From Ilyonectria destructans (taxonomy: Eukaryota; Ascomycota; Sordariomycetes; Hypocreales; Nectriaceae): 64,000 bases of DNA. Positions 1 to 11,700 of the stretch are shown piece by piece; the stretch's first letter is position 1; every line of letters begins with the position of its first letter. A program made the translations under genes and the position numbers. Below the pieces are notes generated by a model. The model saw only the letters and a list, made by a program, of their open reading frames with translations, was not told where the DNA came from and did not search any database. The stretch lies in the NCBI GenBank assembly GCA_020740775.1, contig JAHEWK010000001.1, forward strand, positions 1,550,001-1,614,000, in the 5' to 3' direction.

Positions 1-995
1 AGTCGGGCAGATTGTCTCTGTATCCTACTGTGATGTTCAAGCTAGTGGCATCGAGATACACATTCGTAGTACAATCTCCTTTCCCCCGGAAGTTGTACAC
101 TGGCCTGCCGCCCATGGTCGTATTCGTGTTGTTGATTATGGCGGGCGAGCAACTGAATTCCGCCCACAGCTTGGTTGTCTCGGCGGTCCAATTCCGGTTG
201 ATTTTGGACAATGCAACATCGCCAGCACTGTCGTCGACATAGTATGGCAGAAGCGCGTAGTCTCGGGTCGTAAAGGCAGGGAATGATTGATTCAGGAATC
301 CGATTGCATACGCCATATCAAGAGAGCGCATGTTGATGGTTTGTTCGTCGGCTGGTATTAGCATCGACCTGTTGGTTGCTGTTGCGGACCTTGTTTGCGT
401 CGTAGACGATATGCCGAGGAGCGCACTCTGCAGAGGCGTCATGACCCAAAAGATGAGCACCACGGCAAGTCCAGAGAGGAAGACGGGCCAGTGCCTATAC
501 AGTTAGTAAAGTCTTGCCAAGCTACGACGCGGCATCCTACCTGCGCTTCGCAGCTCGAATGGGTGCCACGGCGATAAAATCGGAGGGATAATCCAGAAGA
601 ATCGAATCCTTGGCGGTCGCTCCCGTCGACTTGGACAGCTCCATCCATGGCTGGATGCGCTTAATATCCAGATCGACCCACGTCCATAACATGCTGAACA
701 GAACCGCAATGATGGTGGGCACGTAAAGGTAGCTGAGCATGGCGTATTTCGATATATCATCGCGGGACTGGGACAGTGCTAGACCGCCCTGCGCTTGGCT
801 CAACTGCGCAAGAGTCTCAATGACGGCGAAGATGATGAGCGACAGCGCCGCAACACCCAAGAGAACTGGTGTTGATAGCAGCAGGGGCTTCCAGCCGCCC
901 GATTGCGTGCCCATTGCCGACGTCTCGGCGTCCTCGCCATCGGAGCCGTGGTCTGGCAGCACAGCTGCCAGTTTCATGCGCCCTCGGAATGGCAT
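1..995 (-). CDS. DUF3433-type membrane protein, N-terminal part (cut by window edge)
   Basis: Function unknown. Two exons are visible: 541-995 and 1-494, separated by a 46-bp intron (495-540) with donor GTAGGA, a textbook TACTAAC branch site and a TATAG acceptor. The start at 995 is the first ATG; an in-frame ATG at 977 is possible. After a short polar N-terminus come hydrophobic segments at about residues 40-62 and 90-110, then the W-x-D-x-D/PW-M-x-L pattern seen in DUF3433 proteins. A third hydrophobic segment opens exon 2 (HWPVFLSGLAVVLIFWV), followed by a long Asn/Thr-rich, N-glycosylation-rich stretch that is probably extracellular. The reading frame is open to base 1, so the C-terminus lies outside the window. 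It resembles the first half of the 1553-aa protein at 8706-13367, which suggests paralogues. The family call rests on layout and motif; no biochemical role can be inferred. Confidence 0.8.
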
Positions 996-2150
996 GGCTT
1001 GTCAAAGAAGCAAAGCGCTCGCAGAACGGACAAACTCAGTAGAAAAGATGCATCGCAACTCATCAACATCTGCAGCGGGTATTAATAACGCTGCATTTCA
1101 TGCTGTTGGTTCGACGTTGTATTGCACCCTGGTGGAGCTAGTATGGCCAGCGTTTGTTGCCAGCATCTGGTTGGGTGGCCTGGAGGAAAGTGGTTTCATC
1201 TACTAGGTGCAGCTGCAGCCCCCAATCCTACGCGCCACGACGGCTGAAATCTGTAACTCCGACAGGGATAATTGGACTGATCAGCCTCGTATTTAGTGAC
1301 CGTGAGCTATAGTGGAGGCACCCCGGCTAACATAGCCAATGGAGGGGTAAAGTCTGGTTCAACCCAGCCGGGCCATGCGTCCGTTTTAATGTTTGAGTTT
1401 GGGGCACAGCCATATGTAATCCCTGGCACTGGGAGTCCAGCGCTTCAGAGAGAGATGAAATAGGCAACTGGAAAACCCGAGACAAAGTTGCTAGACCCTT
1501 TCTGGAGTCTGCAGCCCCTCAGCACTCATTACTTCCATTCGCACCAGCTCGTGCATTACATAGCAATTACAACATGAGCGAATATTGCCCCCAAGCAGCT
1601 GGCTAGTCTTCAGTGATTTGAATGCGTCTCAATGGAAATGCGTTCTCGGCGACGACAATGACGGATGAAATCCAAGTGTAAACAAAGCTGAAACCCTTGG
1701 GATGACTCAGAAATATTTAACCAGTCGGTATGGCTTCAAAGCATCACAACAGTGCTCTGCCTGACGCCGCAGGTATTGTCTCAATAGTAACATGTTGGAT
1801 TTCGGGTGTCAAAGCTCAACATCGCATGGTCACATGTAGACACTACTCAATGATCTTATCAAGTCTATTTTGGCTCTATCTATTGCCAACTTCCAAGTCC
1901 ACCTAAGGCCAAGGAATCAACACATCTGGAATCCTCCAATCCCAGACACAGCCTCCGTCCATTTTCCCCAGGTGGTAAGTCTAACAGAGCATCCCATCTC
2001 TATCGGGAGCCCAAGTGTGCAGTCCATCCATTACCAAGACGCACCCTTAACTTTTGATCAACGCAAGACAAAGGAAATATGGTATGTGGTCATCAAAAGA
2101 AGTTTGTCGTCAGAACATGGTCGAGTATCGGCGTTGGAAAAATGATTTGT
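996..2150. other. Spacer between DUF3433 gene promoter and EF-3 3' end
   Basis: About 1.15 kb holding the upstream region of the left-edge gene and the 3' flank of elongation factor 3. Short open frames have no codon or domain character of a gene. No RNA gene or repeat was recognised. Confidence 0.6.
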
Positions 2151-5100
2151 TTACAGATCATCCTCATCGCTGAACACCTCCTCGCCACGCTTGCGGCGAG
2201 CCATACGATCTGCAAAACTGTTAGCATCTGTGGTACTTGATTGGTTGTGGTGTGAGGTGACTTACCCTTCTTCTTCTTTCGCGCCTCAGAAGAGCTCAGC
2301 TTGACCTTCTTCTTGGTGGAGACAATCTTGTTGCCCATGGCGTCGAACTTCTCCTCCTCATCATCGGCGTCACCCTTGAGACGGGGACCAGCACCCTGGC
2401 CCTGGACCCAGTTGTGGCCGGAGGGAGTCATCTGACCGTCAACGACGGCCCAGACCTCCTCAGTCAAGTCCTTGGTGAACTCGGCAGAGTGGGTAATGAT
2501 GATGACACCACCCTCGAACTTCTTGAGGGCCTTGGACAGGGCACCGAGAGAGTCACGGTCGAGGTAGTTGGTGGGCTCGTCAAGGACGATAAGATGGGGT
2601 CGCTGCCAAGAGCAGGCGGCGAGGACGGTCTTGACACGCTGGCCACCAGACAGACCACGCATGCGAGAATGAGAGACCAGCTCGGCGTCGAGGCCGAAGT
2701 TGGCGCAGTGAGACTCAATCTCCTTTCGGACCAGAGGTCGGAACTGACCAGAGGCGAGGGCCTCCTTCATATCGACATCGGCAACCATCTTCTGGTGAGA
2801 GGCCAGAAGCTCGTTACGGGGCAACCAAGCGTTGTCAGCGGTCATCATGGGAATCCATCGCTCGTTCTTCATGCCAATGTTCTCACCCAGGGCGAATGAA
2901 CACTCGTACTCGTAGCTGTTCTTGAACTTTCTTCGGCTGTTGATGCCGATGACGCGACGCTGGGAACCCTCAACGCGGAAGACCTTGTCCATGGCCTTCT
3001 CATCAGCCTCGGTGATGATCTTGTTGGCACGGTCCATGGTCTCACGATCCTCACCAGTCTGGAATCGCCACTGGATGTACTCAGAGGGAGTCTTGTCCAG
3101 GTGGTGATCGATATGGGCGAAAGCGTGCTGCTTGATGTAGGCGATACGAATGTTCTCGTGCTGGTAGATCTCACCCTGGGTAGGGATGAGCTCACCAGTG
3201 AGGACGTTGATCAGGGTGGACTTGCCAGCACCGTTGGGGCCAATGACGGCAATACGGGAGCCGAGCGAGCACTGGAAGGAGATGTCGGTGATCTGGGGCT
3301 TGGTGGTACCGGGGTACTGGAAGGACATTCTGGTGGCACGGAGGATGGCCTTGGCCTTGGTCTTGACACCCTCGAGGAAACCGGGCTCAGGGAAGGTGAA
3401 CTCCATCTCGGAGGCGCCGAGCTCGTAGTAAGACTTGGCAGAGGGGCAGCGCTCGACGAAAGCCTTCAGGTTACCACGGTAGCGCTTGAGCTTGAAGCGC
3501 TCGTAGTGGACAATGTGCTGGCAGACGTTGTCGAGGAAGCCGGAGTCGTGAGAAACGATGATGGAAGTGCAAGGGGAGTTCTGGAGGTACTCCTCGAGCC
3601 ACTTAACGTTCTTGACATCCAAATGGTTGGTAGGCTCATCGAGCAGCAGGATATCGGGGGCCTCGAAGACGGCACGGCACAGGGCCAGCTTCATCTTCCA
3701 TCCACCAGAGAGGGCGCTGATCTCACCCTTGACCATCATCTCGGTGAAGCCGAAGTCGAGAAGCTGCTTCTCGACATCATCCTGAGTGGTGGTGACACCA
3801 GCCTCCACAAGCTTCTTCATGGTCCACTCAATGGTGGTCATCTCAGTATCGGCAGAGTCCAAGTCGTGCTCGACGAAGACAGTCTTGACCTCGTCCTGCT
3901 TGGGGAAACCCTCGACCTGCTCGTTGTTGATAGCACGCATGAGGGTGGACTTTCCGGAACCGTTGGGACCGCAAAGACCGTAGCGCTGGCCACGCTTGAG
4001 ACGGAGATGGGTCTGGTTGAGAAGAATCTTGGCACCGTAGGCGAGAGAGAAAGTGCAGTTGCACAGATCCTCACCCTCCTCCTCGTCCTCCTCCTTGTCA
4101 GCCTCAGCAGCAGCGTTGGGAAGAGCGGCTCGGCGGAGAGCCTCAACGAGAGACTCGGCGTTGTCGATGCCAGAGATGACGGCAACGTAGGGCTTGAGGT
4201 TCTCGTTCCAGATGGCGAGCTCGGCCTCCTTCTCATCAACGAGCTGACCGGCCATGGCGGCGATGTACTGGACAACAGGGCCCATCTTCTCGACGTAGTT
4301 GGCGAACTTGGGCTTGAGGACGGCCTCGACCTTGGGGACGACGACGTTGAGAGCACCATCCAGGCGGGCCTCGGGGATGACACCATCCTTGATGTTACCG
4401 ACACGGGTGAGGGTGTCAAGAGCCTGCTTGGTCTTCTCACGAGCCTCGGGATCAGCCAAGTTGTCGTAGTTCTTCTGGAGACCGGGCATCATCTTGGGCA
4501 AGAAAGGAGCGACAATGTTGGGGTCGTCGACCAGCTTGCACATGTTGTCGACAATGACGGCAGCCTTTCGCTTGATACCAGTGTCACGCTCACCGAGACC
4601 ACGATCCAGAAGAGGGACCATGAGGGCGAGGGTGGGCTCCTGAACCTCAGTGACGAAGGTGGTGGCACCGAGCAAGTGAACGGTCTCAGGGACGTTCTCA
4701 GGCTTGGCGATACACTTGATAAGCTCGGGAATGAAGCGCTCAATATCCCTGTTGACAATCAACTGGCAGAGCTGCTCCATGGTCTTGTAGGCGCGCTCCT
4801 TGACCTCCTTCTTGGTGTCCCACATGGACTCGGAAATGACGGGGATCAACTCGGGGACGCGGTAAGCGAGCTGGGCGGGGGAGGTCTTGACGAGGGTATC
4901 GATGAAGTCGAGGGCAATCATCTTCTCGGGCCACTTCTGGGCGGTGCGGATGGACTCCATGATGGAGGGAAGGGCAGCCTTGACGGCGTTGGCGTTCAGG
5001 GCGCCAGCAATGGCGAGAACGGCACCGGAGGCGGCATTCTTGACAGCGCTGATCTTGTCACCAACGGCGGCGAGGACGTTGGGGAGGAGGACGACAAGGT

Positions 5101-5844
5101 AGGGCTCGATAGAGGCGGAGACCTCGGCGTGGGAGGCAATGGCCTGGATGGCGATGGCGGCACGCTCACGGGCGACAGCATCCTTTTTGCTGGCGAGTTC
5201 CTTCTTGAGACCATCGATGACCCTGCAAAATTGGGTTCGTTAGCTAAAAGTTGCCACTAAAAACTTTTTGTGGGCGCTGAACCGGGCGCCCGAGCGGCCG
5301 CAGCAGGGAATGTGAATTAGCGCCCAAGGTCGCCCAGCGGGGCTTTTTTTTTCTGTGAAGTGAGGGGGAGGGGTAAAAAAAATTCAATGCGTGGCAGAAA
5401 GTTGGCCACCCACTCGCCCTGCTCGGCAGTAGGCAGCCCACGCTTCCACGCAAGCACAGGCATGCCGCCGCTGGGTTGGGCTGCCGATTGCTGCAGGTAG
5501 CGAGCAGGGCATCGACCGGCAGAAGAAAAAATTGACAGGGTGGCGAATGTGTGAGATGAAGCATGTGAAGCATGAACCGCCATCTCAGGCGCTCCATCCT
5601 CAGCATCGGGAAAATGCCAGGACTGAAGCCGAGGAGAGGCAGACAAGCCAAAGATGCAAATGAAGCGCTGGATCGAGGCAGAAGATACTCACTTGGTGGG
5701 GACAGCCTGGTCCTCGATGCGACCGTTGATGAAAGAGGCCAGCTCGTTGGCAGACTCCTTGATGGCGGAGGCTTCCTTGGACACGGTGAGCTTCTGGAAG
5801 AGCTCGTCCAGGACCTTGATGCTCTGAGCGTTCTCGGTAGGCAT
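2151..5844 (-). CDS. YEF3: Translation elongation factor 3 (ABC-F type ATPase)
   Basis: Fungus-specific translation factor that binds the ribosome and uses ATP to promote E-site tRNA release and eEF1A function in the cytosol. Exons are 5693-5844, 2266-5222 and 2151-2209, giving 1055 aa, the usual family length of about 1050. The start MPTENAQSI matches the family's short N-terminus. Residues 1 to about 320 form the HEAT-repeat region. ABC1 has Walker A GPNGSGKS (469-476), signature LSGGW (555-559) and LLLDEP (576-581). ABC2 has Walker A GPNGAGKS (712-719), signature LSGGQ (908-912) and DEPTNYLD near 932; the chromodomain-like insertion lies at about 800-870. A short last exon supplies the basic tail DRMARRKRG followed by an acidic end. 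Intron 1 is 470 bp, far longer than other introns here; intron 2 (2210-2265) is 56 bp. The strong codon bias creates long antisense open frames. Confidence 0.98.
5223..5692 (-). other. Long first intron of the EF-3 gene (470 bp)
   Basis: Donor GTGAGT after codon 50 (phase 2) and acceptor TTTTGCAG. Phase is exact: AA from exon 1 joins G from exon 2 to give Lys. The interior has GC-rich stretches and T/A runs on the plus strand (5346-5354, 5375-5382). Other introns in the window are mostly 44-90 bp, so this one may carry regulatory sequence, as first introns of highly expressed translation-factor genes often do. Confidence 0.9.
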
Positions 5845-8705
5845 CTTGGCGGATGTTTGGATTTTTTCTTTTTTGGAGGGGTATTAGGAAGAGAAAGTCG
5901 GATCGTCGTGAAGCCCACAGAGATCGATGGAGGGGTCGACTCTGTTGTTATCGGCGGGGTGACGATATGGTGATCCTCTGGAGGAGGGGCCGGGTTCGTT
6001 CAGTGGAGGTAATCCAAGGAACAAAACGCGCGAGCGTCGAAGAGAAAGGTTCGTCTGGAGGAGGACGACCGTGGAGAGAGATGGGGGAGGATGAAATCGA
6101 AAGGAAGAAGGGAGGGAGAGGGGAGAAAAGCTCGGAGAGGTCTGGGCAAGTTTTATGTTATGTGCCTCGCCTCCTCCGGAATCCACAACTTTTTTTTTTT
6201 TTTACTGGGGTTAGCCGTCAGCGAGCCACAGTGCAGTGAGAGCACCAGGCTCACACTGGTCCTCACACTGGCCCTCGCACTGGCCACTACGCCCAAGTTT
6301 CGGTGCCCGCCAAAATTCTCGCTCCTTCCGTTTACCCCTCCAGGCCCCTCGCCCCGCCCCCTCCACCGCCCCATCCACCCCTCCTTCCATTTCTTCCCTG
6401 CCCGCCGTGCCCGTGGCAGCCCAAAACTATATGCACTGTACCACACTGTACACTGTCCTCCTGCGACGGCAAACTGCGACTCAGGCTTATCGGGTTTATC
6501 AGCGCCAGCTAGTCCTAAATTAGGTAGTGGGAGATGGTTGCTTTCCAGTGCGGCGAGGGCGGTGAAGCCTCTCGATGCCACCCTTCGCGGCTAGACCCAT
6601 GCACGAATACTGCAATTCATGCTAGACCTGGCGATGAGATTGATGGATTCTTGACTGGGATACGGGGTTGTTGCTCTGCCTGTGAGAGGGAAAAGAGCCG
6701 GGAGTTGGAGGCGAACCTTGCCAGCAGCCACAGCCGCAGCAGTAGCGAGGAGGGTTGAGTTGGGAACTATGCCTTGTTGGTCTGGTCCCTTGTTTTTTTT
6801 TGTGTTCCGGTGTCCCACGGGGATGTTAAATTTTTATTGTACACATTATTTGATTTTGAATTTCTTGCTTCTTGCTATCCTGGGAATCCCTCTCCCCTTA
6901 ACCCGCGAGCGCAACGGTGTCATCCCCCAATAGGCAAGAGGTTACGGATGTTGTCGGATGGAATATTAGGAGGTTGTTCTCTAGCAATCTCCACTTTCTT
7001 CTTCCCAAACCGAGTTATCCACTCTCAGTCTCTGCCGTCTCCATGACGACCTAGCTATGCCTGCGGTGCTGTATGCGTGTCGCAGATTAGCGATGAAGTC
7101 GCTTGGATATTGAGATGGAACTGGAGAGAGAGACATAGTGGGGTTAATACTGAACTTTTCGTCGTATTCGTACGAGGTGGTGGTGGTGAACTGAATCGTC
7201 GCCAAACCGCCACATTACTCAAGCCATGGTCAGAATGCCGTCACAGATCCCGCACCAGCTCATGGGAAGATGATGTATGTTTTATAAACATCTTTTAACT
7301 AATAAATAACTTTCGTCCATCAGGACTGCGGGATCTGCCAGTACTGTGCTGTACTGTGAGGTTGGACTGGGTTTCTTCAGCTAAAATGCCGATGCTACTG
7401 CTCGGATATCCCTCAGCATTGGTTGGTTGGGTGGCTGGCTGGACCTCCTGCCGTCCGGGGTCTTTCCCTGTTTCCAAATGTCCTTCCTTAAATCGAGGCA
7501 TCGTAGTTCGCATAAAGTGAGGGTGCCTAAGGCTTTATCCTAGGATCTAAGGCATCGCATCTAAGGCATCGCCTGACCGAGGAACAACCTAACCCTCAAC
7601 CCTCAACCAACAAGGCGAAACGGCCACTCCGGACGACACCAGCCAACATAGCACCAGCAGCCACCTCAGGTAGCTCAGAGCTCAGTGCTTTCTGTTGCCT
7701 CCCAATCATTTCCCAATCATCTCCCAATCACCGGAGGCGAGTTATCCTGATGGTTGGTGGGGCCTTGCTTATCCACTACAGTCCGCCATTCCCAATCAAT
7801 ACCTCCGCCACGTTGCCACGGCACATCTGCTTGAGTGGCTACCTGCTACTGGCCCGTGTACAGTTCGCACTGTGGTGCTCTCATACTGTTGCAGCGAATA
7901 GTGTTTGGATAAGTTTACGCCGGGTGCTGAAGGAAGATGCATGTTTCTATTCCCATGTGCCACTACCCGTGATATTGCTATTGAATGCACATTGGGCATC
8001 TCAGATTGCAGAGCTTCCATTGGATGTTGCCCGTGCTGGGTTGGAGCAAATGCCGTGTCCTCGAGGCTGAGCTCTCGTCAGCATCACATTTTTCTGCAGC
8101 AGGCATGCTAATGCTGACCACCCCAGCAATCGCTCGAATATCCTATGCTTCACACATTGTACATGCACTCAGATCCTGGGCTTATCCTCCGCTATGGCCT
8201 GAACCATGGGCCCCATTTCGCGGGGCCCCGGAGTATCCAAATGCTTGGCCCCAGACCCTCACCGACTGTTGCATATCCCACATGCCGTCTGCTCCAACAA
8301 ACCGAGACAATTTAGATCAGCTCTGAACCTCGTGTTCCATCCGCTTCTGGTTCTCGGGAGGTACCTACGCCATCTCCGAATCCCGTGCAGGAGGCGTGCA
8401 AGCCGTCCATGCAGGTCAATTATGGCTGCTGTCAGCAACCGAGAGAAGCATTGAATTTGGGAAACGCATCAACCATTTGGTATAAGCCGCTGTATTCTAC
8501 ATGAGCGCATAATATGTACATAGAAAATCGTCAAGTGTCTTTGGGGGCAGCGGCATCCATTGTTTGTGTCCTGATCCAATAATCCTCCCTCTTCGATTCC
8601 CAAATCCAAAAACTCCACCGGGTATGTATGTATATCCCCTGGTAGGTAATAATCTAGATGAACGCAGATACTCGCATGACATTACCGCCCATTAACCTTG
8701 CGATA
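5845..8705. other. EF-3 promoter region and downstream flank of large DUF3433 gene
   Basis: A 2.86-kb stretch with no convincing gene. The part next to EF-3 is rich in purine or pyrimidine runs, including a poly-T tract near 6189-6203, as expected for a strong fungal promoter and 5' UTR. A phased CCAAT group lies at 7702-7728. The sequence ctaaggcatcgc occurs twice near 7546-7573. Translated frames are low complexity and not protein-like. Confidence 0.6.
7702..7796. promoter_or_regulatory. Cluster of CCAAT boxes, three at exact 11-bp spacing
   Basis: CCAAT pentamers start at 7702, 7713 and 7724, each inside the repeat tcccaatca, so they fall on one face of the helix. A fourth lies at 7792-7796. 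CCAAT is the core site of the Hap/CBC complex in fungi. The group is about 1.9 kb upstream of the EF-3 start, which is distant, so the target is uncertain and it may simply be a small tandem duplication. Confidence 0.35.
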
Positions 8706-11700
8706 TTATGATTTCCACCACACCTTAACAACCTCCTTCTTCCCGTCCGTCGTCTGCGTCGAAGCACGCGGGTCGTTGCCAACCACCACGGATCTTCTTT
8801 GGACGGGGTCGGCCCCGAGAGTCCCTGTGCCTCTGCGGACCATGCCTAGGCGCTCCAGTGGCGCGGGGGGGATAGGTCTTTGTTCTCTTGGTCTTCTTTC
8901 TGTAGCCATGCTGTCTGTGGATGGCTGCGCAGATGGTATCCTTTCCATCGGCACCCTCCCTATTGATGTTGGTTCTGACGGCCTCCTTCCCGTAGGGATG
9001 TTCCTCATCGGCGTTGGCTCCGACGGCCTCCTTTCTCCAACCATCCTTGCTATTGATGTTGGTTCTGATGGCCTCCTTTCCGTGGGCATCGTCCCCATCG
9101 GCATTGGCTCTGACGGCCTCCTCTCCACATATGTCCTCGGAACAGATGACCTGCGTCTCTCTGAAGGAACCCTCCGCATATAACCCATGTCCACAGACGG
9201 CACATGGGCAGGCAGCGGCTTGTTAATATTCCTCATATCAGTAGATTTCCCTTCAGATCTCCCCTCAGGTCTCTCTGGGGGTGTCGACCTCTCAGGTCTT
9301 CTCTCGACGGGTGTCATCTCAATCTCCTCATTGGGCCCGTACTCTCCCTCCGCGCGAGCCCAGATGCCAAAAGCACCACCCTCCACCTTGACCGTGCGCC
9401 CATCTCGCCTTTTTCGTATCCGAGTCGTCTCCCATCCCATATCGTAGCCTTCGGCCAACTCACTCTCCCGAAGTCCCTGTTCGACTTCTTTCCTGGGTTG
9501 CCACTGCGCTCCGCGAGGCAAGATCCTGAGCAGGTTGCCATCCACGAGGAGGGCCGCCACGGAGGCGATACTTGTGGGGGATCGAGGCAGACGGTTCTTC
9601 GGCATAAACATCCAAGATATGATGTGAAGAACCAAGACAGCGCCGACGATGCCCTGCAGGATCCTTGTGGCGACAACGCCCTGCCGGAGCCGGATCCGCT
9701 GGGAGACCCAGTTGCCGTTCACAAGCGGCACGGTTTCGGAAACAGACGCGTCAGGCTTAACGCCGCTCATGATGTCCTGCCCATTCACAGTCGGAAACGT
9801 CCCGGATGAGGACAAGTGTCGCCGGCTCTTGAAGTTCAACGACTGGGCTCGGATGATGCCGTGCTGGCTGAGGATGGCGGATCGAACATCACCGGCCAAG
9901 GCGGCCGAGGAGCCTCCAAGCGCGTCTTCTGACACGGCATAGTCGGATGCATTCAACATGGCGAAGAATGCGTCGAGGAGGCCGGTGTGGGTCACGTTGA
10001 TCAAAGACGAATAGTCAAGATCTGGAATAGCCACTTCAGTATCCTCAACCGTCGTTTCGTCCGGAACCGGAGGGTCTGCAGAGTCGATTTGCAAGCTGGC
10101 GCCATAGAGATTCAAGTCCGTTTCGACTGCTTGGATCGTTTCGTTGCACGCCAAGGCGTTGATGCTGCTAACCGAGATCTTGTCGCTGTTCGTATTAGCC
10201 AGCCGACCCCAGACGTAGACCCAGTCGGAGCATTGCGAGGATGTATTCGTCTTGCCCAAGCCCGCGCCAAAGAACACGCCGTTATCCGAACGGGTGCTAT
10301 CACTCTCGGCGGATGCGTTCGATGTTCCAAGGATGGCGTTGCTATCACTCGCTCCGGCTCTGCGGCAAGTCTCGCCACTGAGGTCGATCTGGAGAGGGTT
10401 CACAATGTTGTCATCGGTAGTATACTCGAGTGTGATGTTGGTCGATATTTCGTTGGACAGGTACAGCCGACACGTCATGTTAGGCCGGATGGCCGTCAAC
10501 CTGACTGAAATCTTGGAGTCGTCGCCGGCAGAATCCTCACCCTCCAGGGTGGCGGAGGGCAGGTTGAGGTCGGCAAAGGTAAAGTTGGGAAACGGAGCAC
10601 CCCCGACAAGGATCAGGGACGCAGCAAGGGTGTCGTTGTTACAGTCCGTACAGATCGGATCATCAGGGGATGAGGCCAGGCTATTTGCAAAGAAGTCCCC
10701 AGTGTGGAGAACCACGCCGGTGGTAGCATCAACTGAAACCGGCTCAAACAGGGCTGCAGATGCAACGGTGAACAGGCCTGCAAGGGATACCGCACAAATT
10801 GTCGACAGGGCAGCGAACTCCTTGATCTTCAAGGCCCGCCACAAAGCAACGGGCCTCGACACATCGACCAAGTTCAGCGCAACCGTATCGTGGAAATCGC
10901 CCTTGCGAGATAAGTGAGCGAAGGGCGCGAGAACTCTCGCCCACCAGTCCACCTCGCTCATATACAGGGCGATCGAGAGCAGCACCAAAGCCGGCGCCAC
11001 GGTCCAGGCCATGTAGGCGTCGTCGTTATCGATAGTCCTCACCCCGTCAAATCGCTCCGATGCCCGCAGCGCCACCTCGAAGCCGATAATGACGCTTGCG
11101 AGGACAATGGCGTAGAGAAGCCTGATAAGCCCGTGGAAGAAGACCGGTTGGCGCCATCGCACCGTAGCAGAGCGGCGTAAATGAGCATTCCGGGGTGGTT
11201 CCTTGCCGCCAAAGATGTGAAAGTATCCCAAGTTGGGGTCGCCCAGCTTCTCGTGCCCTTCTGCACCAGTGGTGTACTCCGAACCTCCCAACCTCACCCG
11301 GATGGCTTCCTCGCTCGCAGCACCCATGCCTCGGAGGCACTCGACAAGGGGGTGGCTATGGGCCACGATGGCGGCCATGTCGACGAGCGCGGCTGGATCT
11401 CGCGGAAGAAATCCCTTGATCGGGGTTCCGAATATGGCTGCGGCGGTGATCAAGAGGCACACGGCCAACAACCCAGCCATAAGATGCGTAGGAGGAGACC
11501 TCACGATGAGTCGACGCTGGGTGGAGCTTGAAACCGCGGTTGCCGAAGTTGAAGTTGGCTCCGTCATCGAATATCTCGCAAGCAACGCCGAGAATTGCGC
11601 GTAGTAATCCTCCGCAAGCTGCTCCAACGTCGCACTGTTCTCCAAGGAAGCCAGCTCCGGTGGAGACCCTGACTCCTTGGCTCTCATAGCCAGGGCCGCA

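Noticed and set aside
1341..1380. GGTTCAACCC sequence resembling a tRNA B box
   Set aside because: No matching A box or cloverleaf could be built around it.
3101..5260. A 719-codon open frame on the plus strand opposite EF-3
   Set aside because: It is the exact antisense of the EF-3 coding sequence. Strong C-ending codon bias removes stops from this frame, the product is a low-complexity Leu/Gly/Asp string, and it has no family resemblance.
8212..8232. GC-rich inverted repeat gggcccc ... ggggccc
   Set aside because: Short arms of biased composition in non-coding DNA, with no run of T after it and no nearby gene it could terminate.
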